Positions 24,376 through 33,734 of a stretch of 64,000 bases of DNA are shown here, one piece after another. The position numbers and the translations under genes were made by a program. This DNA is from Actinomycetota bacterium (GTDB lineage: Bacteria; Actinomycetota; Actinomycetes; S36-B12; UBA5976): contig WLPX01000001.1 of assembly GCA_009698575.1 (NCBI GenBank), forward strand, positions 252,924-316,923, read 5' to 3'. The notes beneath the pieces were generated by a model. It saw only the letters and a program-made list of their open reading frames with translations, had not been told where the DNA came from and searched no databases. Within the stretch, counting starts at the first letter, position 1. Each line of letters begins with the position of its first letter.

Positions 24376-25710
24376 ATGGCAGGATCCCTAAGTCAGGCTT
24401 TGGCTCCTTTGGTGGCAACAGTTTCTGACCCCGAAGTTGTTTTCTCGTACACAACGGACTGGACCGGCCGATTCACGGGTCATGCCGATGTAGTAGTTAG
24501 ACCTGAATCCACTGAGCAAGTAGTTGCAACCGTTCAAGTCTGCCTGGCTGCCGGGGCAAAAATTCAGATCCAAGGTGGCAACACCGGCTTAGTTGGTGGC
24601 TCCGTGCCGCCTACAAAATCAGATTACGCAGTATGCCTAGTGTCGACGAAGTCACTAACTTCGATTATTGATTTCGACGAAATCTCAGGACACATCACAG
24701 TTGGTGCCGGTGTCACACTTGGCCAAGTTCAAGACTTGGTGCGCGCGAAAGGCTGGGATTTTGCTGTTGACTTAGCGGCTCGGGAAAGTGCCACTGTGGG
24801 CGGGTTAGTCGCTACCAATGCTGGTGGGATTCGGGTTTGTGCATTTGGAATGACTAAACGTAGCGTAGTTGGAATTGAAATGGTGCTTGCTGATGGTCGA
24901 GTTATGTCAAACCTAAAAAGTCCTCTAAAAGACAACACTGGATATGCCGTTGAAGATATTGCAATTGGTGCCGAGGGAACTTTAGGCATAATTACTGCAG
25001 TAAAACTTAAACTGATTCGACCAGTTGCCGAAACTACTTTGTATCTGATTCCAGCAAAATCCATGAAGAGCGCCCTCGAGACATTAACGAAGGTGCAAAG
25101 CTCTGGACATCAATTACTTGCTGCTGAATGTGTTGATGCAGTTTCCATGCAGCTAATTTTGGATCATGCAAACTTTCGGCCACTTTGGAATGAAATTCCT
25201 AAACTAACTTTACTTATTGAAGTTGCAGGCCAGAATGTGGATTTGGAATTACCTGCCGACGCACTTGGATCAAGTGAGCCTGCTGCCAAACGAAACTATT
25301 GGCAGTACCGCGAAGTCGCAAGTGATACTTGGACGGCACTAGGCAAAGTTCATAAATTGGATGTGAGTGTTGCCATTTCTGACCTCGCAGAATTTGATTT
25401 ATCACTTCATAATCTCCTCTCGTCGTTCAAGGGGGTAGAACTTTTTGGAGCTTTTGGTCATTTAGCTGATGGCAACTTGCACATTGAATTTGTCGGTCCT
25501 GCAATTGATGACTTTGCAGTTGATTATGCAGTTTTAAAGTTGGTTGCAGAATTTAATGGCAGCATCAGCGCTGAACATGGAATTGGCAGAGCAAAGCGGG
25601 AATATCTCTCGCTGACTCGACCAGCTCTTGACATTGAAATTGGAAGACAAATCAAATCTGTTTTTGATCCAACCGGATTATTTAATCCTGGTGTCCTGTA
25701 TGCGGACTAA
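24376..25710 (+). CDS. FAD-linked 2-hydroxyacid dehydrogenase (GlcD / D-2-hydroxyglutarate / D-lactate dehydrogenase family)
   Basis: 444 aa: N-terminal PCMH FAD-binding domain (IQGGNTGLVGGSVP at about 55-68, and ATVGGLVATNAGG), C-terminal FAD-oxidase domain with metal-binding HLADGNLHIEF and the terminal EHGIGRAK motif. Oxidises a D-2-hydroxy acid to the 2-oxo acid, passing electrons to a flavoprotein or cytochrome acceptor. Glycolate, D-lactate and D-2-hydroxyglutarate are all possible. Its 3' end overlaps the convergent YczE gene by 29 bp. Confidence 0.82.
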   Translation: MAGSLSQALAPLVATVSDPEVVFSYTTDWTGRFTGHADVVVRPESTEQVVATVQVCLAAGAKIQIQGGNTGLVGGSVPPTKSDYAVCLVSTKSLTSIIDFDEISGHITVGAGVTLGQVQDLVRAKGWDFAVDLAARESATVGGLVATNAGGIRVCAFGMTKRSVVGIEMVLADGRVMSNLKSPLKDNTGYAVEDIAIGAEGTLGIITAVKLKLIRPVAETTLYLIPAKSMKSALETLTKVQSSGHQLLAAECVDAVSMQLILDHANFRPLWNEIPKLTLLIEVAGQNVDLELPADALGSSEPAAKRNYWQYREVASDTWTALGKVHKLDVSVAISDLAEFDLSLHNLLSSFKGVELFGAFGHLADGNLHIEFVGPAIDDFAVDYAVLKLVAEFNGSISAEHGIGRAKREYLSLTRPALDIEIGRQIKSVFDPTGLFNPGVLYAD

Positions 25711-26362
25711 GGCGTTCAACTACGCCGAATGACATGGCAACTGCTTGACCGATCAATACCGCAAACAGCAGCGTGCCGATTCCAACAATGCCACCAAGTG
25801 CCCAACCAATAGTTAGCACAATTACTTCGATACCCAAACGCACTCGACCGACTCGAATTCCAGTCCTGGCATTTAAGCCAGTCATCAAGCCATCACGCGG
25901 ACCAGGTCCAACATTGCAAGTTATGTATAGCCCACTAGCGATACCAACGATTGCAATTCCGATTAGAACTTCAATAAGTTGTGCAGCGAAGTTTGTTGGT
26001 GATGGCAAGATATTTATCATTACTTCAAGTGCCAGCGCAACAACCAGGATGTTCATTACGGTGCCTAAACCAGGCCGACGCTTTAATGGAATCCACAACA
26101 GCAAAACAAAAACTGAAGTTAAAAAGGTGGTTTCCCCAATCGTCAGACCAAATGTTTTGGCCAAGCCATAAGCCAGCACCGTCCATGGCGATTGACCAAT
26201 TCCTGCATCTACTAAAAAGGCTTCCCCGGTTCCAAATAGCCACAAGCCAAGCATCAGAACGAAAAATGTCTTTGGACTAACTTTCCAATTGGATTCACCG
26301 GCGGACCATGAGGTTTTTGGAACTGTTAATGCAGGTCTAAGCCATTGCCCAATTGATGCCAT
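25682..26362 (-). CDS. YczE/YitT-type membrane protein, copy B
   Basis: 226 aa, about five membrane helices. The loop GPGPRDGLMTGLNARTGIRVGRVRLGIE is the YczE/YyaS hallmark. Paralogue of the gene directly upstream (26385-27062): same length, same loop, similar N-terminus (KTSWSAGES versus TTSWSASGS). Transport or membrane role, function unknown. Probably transcribed with copy A across a 22-bp gap. Confidence 0.82.
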   Translation of the reverse strand: MASIGQWLRPALTVPKTSWSAGESNWKVSPKTFFVLMLGLWLFGTGEAFLVDAGIGQSPWTVLAYGLAKTFGLTIGETTFLTSVFVLLLWIPLKRRPGLGTVMNILVVALALEVMINILPSPTNFAAQLIEVLIGIAIVGIASGLYITCNVGPGPRDGLMTGLNARTGIRVGRVRLGIEVIVLTIGWALGGIVGIGTLLFAVLIGQAVAMSFGVVERLSPHTGHQD

Positions 26363-26384
26363 TGTTATTCCCCCGGATTAAGTC

Positions 26385-27062
26385 TTAGTTTGTTGAACTT
26401 GGTTTGCTAACGCGACCGACAATACCAAAGAAAATTGCTACAACTTCGCCAACCAAGACGGTGACTAATACGGTACCAAGTCCTACGGATCCGCCAAGTA
26501 ACCAACCGGCTACCAAGAACACGGCTTCGACTGCGAATCGCACGCGCCCAATTGGAATTCCAGTTCGGTAATGAAAGCCTGTCATAAGTCCATCTCGCGG
26601 TCCAGGGCCTAAATTGCTTGGAATGTAGAAAGCACTGCCTAATCCAATTACCAAAATTCCAATAAGTACTTGGACAACGGAAAGCGCATAGCTATCTGGA
26701 CTTGGGAAAACAGGCATCATTACATCAATTGCAACCGATACAAAAATGATGTTCAGTACCGTTCCAATTCCAACTTTATTTTTTAATGGGATCCACATGA
26801 ACATCACACCAACTGAAATATAAAAGCTAGTCCAACCCAAACTATCGCCAGTTAGGTTCTGGATTCCTTGCGCTAATACAGTTCCCGCCGACTGACCAAT
26901 GTCAGCTTTAATCAGGATTGCTTCGCCAGTACCATAAAGCCAATTACCAAGCATCAAGAAAAATAAAGTCTTAGGACTTGCTTTCCACATCGAGCCGGAT
27001 GCACTCCACGATGTTGTGGGTACTGTTCTCGATGGCTTTAGCCACTCCGCAAGTTTTGACAT
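26385..27062 (-). CDS. YczE/YitT-type membrane protein, copy A
   Basis: 225 aa, the tandem partner of copy B. The hallmark loop reads GPGPRDGLMTGFHYRTGIPIGRVR. The copies have diverged well beyond recent duplication, so two functions or a heteromer are possible. It starts 3 bp after the stop of the FAD-dependent oxidase gene, which suggests co-transcription with the 27066-29755 catabolic genes. Confidence 0.82.
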   Translation of the reverse strand: MSKLAEWLKPSRTVPTTSWSASGSMWKASPKTLFFLMLGNWLYGTGEAILIKADIGQSAGTVLAQGIQNLTGDSLGWTSFYISVGVMFMWIPLKNKVGIGTVLNIIFVSVAIDVMMPVFPSPDSYALSVVQVLIGILVIGLGSAFYIPSNLGPGPRDGLMTGFHYRTGIPIGRVRFAVEAVFLVAGWLLGGSVGLGTVLVTVLVGEVVAIFFGIVGRVSKPSSTN

Positions 27063-27065
27063 GTG

Positions 27066-28232
27066 TTAGACGATGTTTTTTTCTGGGCGAAGTTCGCCGC
27101 CAGAAGAGAAGCGATCATTGCTTAACGGTGAGATATCAACAAATGGTTTTTTACCTAAATACATGTCACGCAAAATTTCACCGATTGCTGGTCCTTGTAA
27201 GAAACCGTGACCGCTAAAACCTGTGGCATATAGGAATCTAGAGACGCCTTCCCATTCGCCCATGATCGCATTGTGATCCGGTGCTAAGTCATATAAACCA
27301 GCCCATCCACTAGCTGCGCCCAATTCCAGAAGTCGAGGTGCGCGAACATCTGCAAGCTCGCCGATCTTTTCTAGGAATTTTGGGTCACGACGCAGGTCCC
27401 AGGAGTACTCAACAGTCTTGTCTGAAAATCCCATCAGCATGGCGTTACCTTCACGGTGCCAATAAAGCGAAGTTGAGTAATCAATTGTCATTGGCATGTT
27501 TTCTGGAACGTCATCAAAATCAGCAGTCAGTGGCTCAGTGATTAAAAGTTCGCGACGAAGTGGCTTAACAGGAATTTCTAACCCAACCATCTCGCCTATT
27601 GTTGGTGACCAGGCACCCGCGCAATTGATAACTGTCTTAGTTTTAACCGTTCCCGCACTTGTAGTAACGCTTACGATCTGACCATCGACAACATCAATAC
27701 CAGTTGCCTCAGTGTGAGTCATTACGGTCGCGCCGTGTTTGCGAGCGCCACTTGCGTAACCCAAAACCACAGATTCTGGTGTGCAGTAACCATCATTTGG
27801 CGTAAAGGATGCGGCCAGAATGCCATCGATTTCAAGAAGTGGATTGAGTTCTTTTGCTTCTTGTGGCGTAAGCATACGAGATTCAACACCAGCAGCTAAG
27901 TGCAGGGCTGTTGATTTCTCAAATAGCTCAACGTCTTCTGGTGTTGAAAGTGCAAACATGTAACCCGGGCGATGTAAATCAATTTCTTGACCTGGTCGGT
28001 TAGGAAAATCTGCCAGCAAATCCAGGGAACGCGCTCCCATTGCGATGTTCAACTCGTCGGAGAAGTTAGCGCGCACGCCACCTGCTGCCTTTGAAGTTGA
28101 ACCACTCGCGAGTTCATTTTTTTCAACTAAGAGAACACTCACGCCAGCTTCGGCCAAGTGGAACGTAGTGGAAGCGCCCATGACGCCACCACCTATGACA
28201 ACTACATCAACTTCTTCTGGAAGATTAGCCAT
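27066..28232 (-). CDS. FAD-dependent amine/amino-acid oxidase (sarcosine oxidase beta / DadA-like)
   Basis: 388-aa DAO-family flavoprotein. FAD site VVVIGGGVMGASTTFHLAEAG at the N-terminus, a GSTSKAAGGVRANFS covalent-loop region, INCAGAWSP in the middle, and a C-terminal ATGFSGHGFLQGP loop. It oxidises secondary or alpha amino groups of an N-methyl or cyclic amino acid. Directly downstream of an ALDH7-like dehydrogenase (11-bp gap), which would suit an imine or semialdehyde product. Substrate unproven: sarcosine, proline or pipecolate are candidates. Confidence 0.8.
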   Translation of the reverse strand: MANLPEEVDVVVIGGGVMGASTTFHLAEAGVSVLLVEKNELASGSTSKAAGGVRANFSDELNIAMGARSLDLLADFPNRPGQEIDLHRPGYMFALSTPEDVELFEKSTALHLAAGVESRMLTPQEAKELNPLLEIDGILAASFTPNDGYCTPESVVLGYASGARKHGATVMTHTEATGIDVVDGQIVSVTTSAGTVKTKTVINCAGAWSPTIGEMVGLEIPVKPLRRELLITEPLTADFDDVPENMPMTIDYSTSLYWHREGNAMLMGFSDKTVEYSWDLRRDPKFLEKIGELADVRAPRLLELGAASGWAGLYDLAPDHNAIMGEWEGVSRFLYATGFSGHGFLQGPAIGEILRDMYLGKKPFVDISPLSNDRFSSGGELRPEKNIV

Positions 28233-28243
28233 CGAGTGGTTCC

Positions 28244-29755
28244 TTAAATCTTGAAGTCTGGGTTGTGTGGGACTTCTTCGTTATCCATCTGGGCTTTTTG
28301 AAGTTTGCCTGACCAGTCCCAGTTAAGTGACTGCCAGCGAGTGAACACATCAAGAACCCAGATGCCGGACTGACGAGAACCATTGCCGCTCTTGCCGTTG
28401 CCACCAAACGGTAAGTGTGCTTCAGCGCCTGAAGTCGAGTTGTTGATAGAAAGCATGCCAGCTGAAATTCCTTCCCGGAAAGTCCAAACTGCCTTTGGAT
28501 CGCTGGTGTAGATCGCAGCTGATAATCCGAAGCCATGATCGTTACCAAGTTCGATTGCTTCTTCGATTGTTGAGAAGCGACCAACTGTTACAAGTGGACC
28601 GAAAGTTTCGGTGTCATAAAGTTCGTCGTCCTTGGTGATGCCCGCAACGATTGTTGGGTGAGCGAAAACGCCAGCGTCAGGATCTCCAACGAAACCTTCA
28701 CGCGGGTTGTCTTTAGTGATTCGGCCAATTCCAGTTGAACCAAGCACGGTGTGATGCGGCTGAATCAACTTTAAGTTTTCTTCGTGAGTTGCAAGATACT
28801 TCTCACCAATCATCGGACCAAACAAAACGTCTTGCATTGGGTCACCAACTTTAGAACTAGCAACCTTGTCGGCGTACATCTTTAAGAACTTGTCATAGAC
28901 CGAGTCATGAACCCATAAAGTTCCAAGTGAAGTACAGCGCTGCCCAGCAGTACCAAAGCCTGCGAACAATGCGCCATCAAGTGCTAGTTCTAAATCAGCA
29001 TCCGGCATGATGATCATTGGATTCTTGCCACCAAGTTCTAGGCAAGCACTCTGAATGTATTCGCCAACTTTGGCGCCAATTAAGCGACCAACTTCTGTTG
29101 AACCAGTGAAACCAACTTTGTTAATGGTTCCTTCATCAAGGCCCTTGACCATGCCTTCGAAAGTTTCTTTGCCTTCGGCAACAACTGTGATCAAAACATC
29201 CTTTGGCACACCTGCAGCATGGAAAATTGCTGTCATTGCTTCGGCAACGGCTGGGGTGTATTCCGAAGGCTTCCAGACAACGGAGTTTCCAGTTAGTAGC
29301 GCAGGGATGATGTACCAAGATGGCACAGCAGCTGGGAAGTTTCCGGCAGTAATAATTAGCGCAGTACCAACTGGCATGCGGAAAGTGAATAAGTTCTTGT
29401 TTGGCATTTCACTAGGAACGGTTTGACCGTATAGACGACGGCCTTCGCCTAAGAAGAAGTCACAAGTATCAATTACTTCCTGAACATCGCCAAGTGCTTC
29501 GCGGTATACCTTGCCCATTTCGCGGGTGACCAACTTGGAAAGCGCTTCCTTATTGTTCTCAAACAACCTTCCAGCGTTTGCAATTACTCGACCGCGAGCA
29601 GGTGCAGGCATTTTGGCCCAAGCTTTTTGGGCGGCCTTGGCGCGACGAGCGGCATCTGCGATGTCATCGGCAGTAGCAAGCTTGGTCTCTACGACAACGT
29701 CGCTCAAGTTGGTTGGATTTAGAGATTTGAAGGTGGACACCAGGGCCTCTTTCAT
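28244..29755 (-). CDS. Aldehyde dehydrogenase, ALDH7-like (2-aminoadipate semialdehyde / piperidine-6-carboxylate dehydrogenase type)
   Basis: 503 aa. General base Glu in LELGGKNPM and catalytic Cys in GTAGQRCTS; TSGAEAHLPFGGNGKSGNG resembles the TSGAE-x-GGAFGG substrate loop of antiquitin (ALDH7). The family oxidises aminoadipate semialdehyde in lysine and pipecolate breakdown; succinate-semialdehyde dehydrogenase annotation would be another common call. Lies upstream of the DAO-family oxidase, as AmaB and AmaA do in Pseudomonas pipecolate catabolism (inference). Divergent from the ThDP gene by 19 bp. Confidence 0.78.
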   Translation of the reverse strand: MKEALVSTFKSLNPTNLSDVVVETKLATADDIADAARRAKAAQKAWAKMPAPARGRVIANAGRLFENNKEALSKLVTREMGKVYREALGDVQEVIDTCDFFLGEGRRLYGQTVPSEMPNKNLFTFRMPVGTALIITAGNFPAAVPSWYIIPALLTGNSVVWKPSEYTPAVAEAMTAIFHAAGVPKDVLITVVAEGKETFEGMVKGLDEGTINKVGFTGSTEVGRLIGAKVGEYIQSACLELGGKNPMIIMPDADLELALDGALFAGFGTAGQRCTSLGTLWVHDSVYDKFLKMYADKVASSKVGDPMQDVLFGPMIGEKYLATHEENLKLIQPHHTVLGSTGIGRITKDNPREGFVGDPDAGVFAHPTIVAGITKDDELYDTETFGPLVTVGRFSTIEEAIELGNDHGFGLSAAIYTSDPKAVWTFREGISAGMLSINNSTSGAEAHLPFGGNGKSGNGSRQSGIWVLDVFTRWQSLNWDWSGKLQKAQMDNEEVPHNPDFKI

Positions 29756-29774
29756 TGACGATAAAGTAATTTAC

Positions 29775-31406
29775 ATGTCTAACAATGCCAGTTCGAACCA
29801 CCAAACAGTAGCCGGGGTAATCCTGGATCTGCTCTGGGAAGCAGGTGTTAAAACCACCTTTGGAATTCCAGGCGTGCATAACCTGGCTTTCTGGGATGCA
29901 TTAGGTCCCAATCGCCCTGAAATTGTTGGCGTTAGGCACGAACAGACCACTGCCTACGCCGCCGACGGCGTGGCTCGGACGACTGGCTCACTGGGCGTGG
30001 CCTTAACAACTACTGGCCCAGGAGCTGCAAATACCCTTGGGGCTTTCGGTGAGGCAGCAATAAGTGGCTCCCCGGTCTTTGTAATTTCATCTGAAGCTCC
30101 AATTGGTAAGCGTTCCAAAGATGGTTCGCGTGGCCTGCTCCACGAAATGGATGACCAGGCAGCCATGTTTGCCCCGCTTGCCAAAAAACTTGCTGGCGTA
30201 TCAATGGCTATCAGCGTTACTGATGGTGTCACTGCTGTCGATGTTGCCGCTGAAATGATTCGCGATCTTTTGCGTGCCCCGGTCGGCGCTGGTTATCTAG
30301 GAATTCCTGCCGATGTATTGGGACAACAATTCACAGGCGAAAAACCAAAACTTGAAATCGGTCAAGAAGTAATTGAAGTTGATATCGCTGCAGCGCAAGC
30401 CGCACTTGCTGATGCCGACAAAATTGTGATTTGGGCTGGTGGTGGCGCAGTTGATTCATCCGATTCACTATCTGCCCTGGCCACGCATTGGAATGCACCG
30501 ATTCTGACTTCATTTGCAGGACGTGGGATTGCAGCTGAATCGGAGTTAACGGTCGTTGCGCCGATTCATGAACCAGAAACGGAAGCCGTTCTTGCGCAAG
30601 CAGATGCATTGGTAGTTTTTGGAAGTCAGCTAGATGGCATGAATACCAAGAACTGGGCGATCGCCTGGCCAAAGACAATCGTGTTAGTTGATGTTGAGCC
30701 AACAAAAACTATGCGAAACGTGGATCCAACCGCTGTTGTACTTAACAACAACATCAATGGTGTTGCAGCTGCCCTTGTTTCTGGAACCGCAGCTCGCGAA
30801 TCTTGGGTTGATGTTGCTGCTGTGAATAAAACTGTTCGTGATCGATTACGGGTTGGCGAAAAATCTGCCCGTGGCATCGCGCTAGTTGAAGCCATTGAAC
30901 AACATTGGCCAGCCGATGGCACCATCGTTTGCGACATGTCAGTCTGTGGTTACTGGACTGGCGTATATGCAGTACAGCCACGTTCCCGTCGCATTGTTTA
31001 TCCAGTTGGTTGGGGAACTTTAGGTTTTGGATTGCCGGCTGCAATTGGTCCAGCAGCAAATGGAAGTCGCACTCTGGCTGTCTGTGGTGATGGTGGCGTT
31101 GCCTTCGCACTTGGTGAACTTGCCACTATTGTGCAAGAAAATTTGCCTTACACATTGTTAATCGTTGATGACGGCGGCTACGGAATGCTTCGTTATGACC
31201 AGCAAGTTATGGGTCATCCTGAGCGCGGTGTTGATTTACTTTCTCCAGATTGGGCAATCCTGGCACAATCCTTTGGACTGTCATTCACTGAAACCACGAT
31301 TGAAGAATTAGGCGATGCGCTAGATCTAAAGCAACCAGGAATTATCTTGATTCGCGAAAAACTTTATCCACCAAAGAGCACTAGCCCGCGGTGGAACGAA
31401 AAGTAA
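29775..31406 (+). CDS. Thiamine-diphosphate enzyme, acetolactate synthase-like
   Basis: 543 aa from ATG 29775; the frame is open to 29511 but the extension lies antisense to the aldehyde dehydrogenase. Three domains: ThDP-pyrimidine (with cofactor Glu in RHEQTTAYAADG), central, and ThDP-pyrophosphate (GDGGVAFALGELATI). Not a clear AHAS: it lacks a regulatory subunit gene and typical acetolactate residues are not obvious. Could be a decarboxylase or ligase of 2-oxo acids. Substrate unrecognised. Confidence 0.8.
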   Translation: MSNNASSNHQTVAGVILDLLWEAGVKTTFGIPGVHNLAFWDALGPNRPEIVGVRHEQTTAYAADGVARTTGSLGVALTTTGPGAANTLGAFGEAAISGSPVFVISSEAPIGKRSKDGSRGLLHEMDDQAAMFAPLAKKLAGVSMAISVTDGVTAVDVAAEMIRDLLRAPVGAGYLGIPADVLGQQFTGEKPKLEIGQEVIEVDIAAAQAALADADKIVIWAGGGAVDSSDSLSALATHWNAPILTSFAGRGIAAESELTVVAPIHEPETEAVLAQADALVVFGSQLDGMNTKNWAIAWPKTIVLVDVEPTKTMRNVDPTAVVLNNNINGVAAALVSGTAARESWVDVAAVNKTVRDRLRVGEKSARGIALVEAIEQHWPADGTIVCDMSVCGYWTGVYAVQPRSRRIVYPVGWGTLGFGLPAAIGPAANGSRTLAVCGDGGVAFALGELATIVQENLPYTLLIVDDGGYGMLRYDQQVMGHPERGVDLLSPDWAILAQSFGLSFTETTIEELGDALDLKQPGIILIREKLYPPKSTSPRWNEK

Positions 31407-31407
31407 A

Positions 31408-32304
31408 TTAGCTAAATTTCTGGCCGGTTAGTTGTTCGTAAGCTGCGATATAACGCTCGCGAGTTTTTTCGATTACATCCTCAGGCAATGCAGGTGGTGC
31501 TTCGCCAGAATTCTTATCCCAGCCGGAAAATGGAGAAGTTAACCAGTCGCGGACAAACTGTTTGTCGTACGAAGGCTGGGCTTGGCCAGGCACCCATTGG
31601 TCAGCTGGCCAATAGCGTGAGGAATCTGGAGTTAGCACCTCGTCTGCAAGTACGATCTGGTCTTTGTTCGCGCCAACAATCCCTAAACCAAATTCGAACT
31701 TAGTATCGGCCAAAATAATTCCGCGTTCGAATGCAATTTCTGCCGCTACGTCATAAATCCAAGTTGTGAAGCGCTTTAGTTGTTGCGCTTCTTCCATACC
31801 GATCGAAGTTATTACTTCATCAAAAGTTACATTCTCATCGTGATCGCCAATGGCTGCTTTGGTAGCTGGGGTGAACAACGTCTTAGGAAGTTTGGCGCCA
31901 TCCTTTAGACCTGGTGGCAAGCCGTTTCCGCAGATTGATTGATCCCGCAAGTAATCGGTGTAACCAGAACCAGCTAAATAGCCGCGCGCAACACATTCGA
32001 TTGGCAGCATTTCAAGTTTTTCACAATACGTTGCTCGGCCACGAACGGAATTTGGCACGTTTGTAGAAAGCACGTGATTAGGCACAATGCCCTCAAGGCG
32101 TTCAAACCACCACATCGACATTGCCGTCAGGATGCGTCCTTTGTCAGGAATTACTGAGGGCAAAATCCAGTCGTATGCAGAGATGCGATCGCTAGCGATA
32201 AATAGCAAGCGCCCATCGGGTGCTTCATATAGATCGCGGACTTTGCCGGAGTAGACATGCTTGAACTCAGCACCTAAGTCATAGTTGGTGGACTGAATTG
32301 TCAC
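31408..32304 (-). CDS. purC: SAICAR synthase (phosphoribosylaminoimidazole-succinocarboxamide synthase)
   Basis: 298 aa, the longer form found in actinobacteria and yeast. Ligates aspartate to CAIR in purine synthesis. VYSGKVRDLYE, FIASDRISAYDWILP and DTKFEFGL are signatures. ATG overlaps the purB stop by 4 nt. Last gene of purD-purB-purC. Confidence 0.96.
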   Translation of the reverse strand: MTIQSTNYDLGAEFKHVYSGKVRDLYEAPDGRLLFIASDRISAYDWILPSVIPDKGRILTAMSMWWFERLEGIVPNHVLSTNVPNSVRGRATYCEKLEMLPIECVARGYLAGSGYTDYLRDQSICGNGLPPGLKDGAKLPKTLFTPATKAAIGDHDENVTFDEVITSIGMEEAQQLKRFTTWIYDVAAEIAFERGIILADTKFEFGLGIVGANKDQIVLADEVLTPDSSRYWPADQWVPGQAQPSYDKQFVRDWLTSPFSGWDKNSGEAPPALPEDVIEKTRERYIAAYEQLTGQKFS

Positions 32305-33734
32305 AGAATTGGCTCCGGTCGGTAAGTGGCTGCCTCAGGTGAGGAAGCTACGAGTTTAGAAACTTTAGCTGCGACGGTGGCCACTTGCTCACGAGCAGCA
32401 CCGGTAAATTCCAGCGGCTGTGCAATCAAGCCTTCTAAATCTTGGCGATTGATCCCCAAGCGCGCATCTGCGGCTAATCGATCTAGCACTGCGTTGCCAT
32501 CGCCACCATTAGGACCGCGCATTTCCAAGGCCACAGCGACTGCGTGTTCTTTGATAACTTCATGTGCAGTTTCCCGGCCAACGCCATTGCGAACGGCAGC
32601 CATCAAAATTTTGGTAGTTGCTAGGAACGGCAGATAACGAGAGAGTTCGCGATCTATTACTGCAGGGAAAGCGCCGAACTCTTCTAGGACGGTTAAGAAA
32701 GTTTCAAATAAACCATCAATGGCATAGAACGAATCCGGCAGAGCAACGCGACGAACGACGGAACAGAAAACGTCACCTTCATTCCATTGGTTGCCGGCAA
32801 GTTCGCCAACCATGGATGCGTACCCACGCAGAATTACCGCAAAACCATTTACGCGTTCGCAAGAACGAGTATTCATCTTGTGCGGCATCGCGCTGGAACC
32901 AACTTGGCCTTCTTTGAAGCCTTCAGTTACAAGTTCATGGCCTGCCATCAAACGAATCGTTGTTGCGAAACTACTTGGGCCAGCTGCTAATTGAACTAAG
33001 GCAGTTACGGTGTCGTAATCAACTGAGCGCGGATAAACCTGACCAACACTTGTAAACACATTCGTGAAGCCTAAGTGTTTTGCGATCCGAGTCTCTAAGT
33101 CAGCAAGCTTGCTGGCATCACCAACAAGTAGGTCGAGCATGTCCTGGGCCGTTCCAACTGGACCTTTGATTCCCCGCAATGGATAGCGTGCAATTAAATC
33201 ATCGAGGCGCGCAATCGCTACCAGTAATTCATCGGCAGCAGATGCAAAGCGCTTACCAAGTGTTGTGGTTTGGGCAGCTACGTTATGGCTACGACCAGTT
33301 AGCGCCACATCGGTATAGCGAACTGCAAGTTCAGCGAGCGCCCCTGCAGTGGCAACTGCTTTGGTGCGAATTAACTTAAGGCCAGCGAGTACTTGAAGTT
33401 GTTCAACATTTTCAGTTAAGTCGCGGCTAGTCATTCCCTTATGGATATGTTCGTGACCCGCTAGTGCACAAAATTCTTCGATTCGAGCTTTTACATCGTG
33501 ACGAGAAATCTTTTCTCTTGCCGCGATACTGGCTAAGTCAACGTTTTCGATTACCACTTCGTAAGCCTCGATCACACCGTTTGGGACTTCAATTCCCAAA
33601 TCTTTTTGGGCACGTAATACTGCGATCCAAAGTTGGCGTTCCAACACAATCTTGTTAGTTGGCGACCAGATCTGTGCCATCGAAGTTGAGGCGTATCGCC
33701 CAGCAAGAACATTTGGAATGTTTGGCTTACTCAA
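32301..33734 (-). CDS. purB: Adenylosuccinate lyase
   Basis: 477 aa fumarase-superfamily lyase acting twice in purine synthesis (SAICAR to AICAR, adenylosuccinate to AMP). Signature loop SSAMPHKMNTRSCERV contains the catalytic Ser; GMTSRDLTENVEQ and TTLGKR are the other conserved regions. Overlaps both neighbours by 4 nt, so the three pur genes are translationally coupled. Confidence 0.96.
   Translation of the reverse strand: MSKPNIPNVLAGRYASTSMAQIWSPTNKIVLERQLWIAVLRAQKDLGIEVPNGVIEAYEVVIENVDLASIAAREKISRHDVKARIEEFCALAGHEHIHKGMTSRDLTENVEQLQVLAGLKLIRTKAVATAGALAELAVRYTDVALTGRSHNVAAQTTTLGKRFASAADELLVAIARLDDLIARYPLRGIKGPVGTAQDMLDLLVGDASKLADLETRIAKHLGFTNVFTSVGQVYPRSVDYDTVTALVQLAAGPSSFATTIRLMAGHELVTEGFKEGQVGSSAMPHKMNTRSCERVNGFAVILRGYASMVGELAGNQWNEGDVFCSVVRRVALPDSFYAIDGLFETFLTVLEEFGAFPAVIDRELSRYLPFLATTKILMAAVRNGVGRETAHEVIKEHAVAVALEMRGPNGGDGNAVLDRLAADARLGINRQDLEGLIAQPLEFTGAAREQVATVAAKVSKLVASSPEAATYRPEPIL

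Noticed and set aside
29511-29774. 88-codon N-terminal extension of the ThDP enzyme frame
   Set aside because: It runs antisense through the aldehyde dehydrogenase gene, and family alignments start near ATG 29775.
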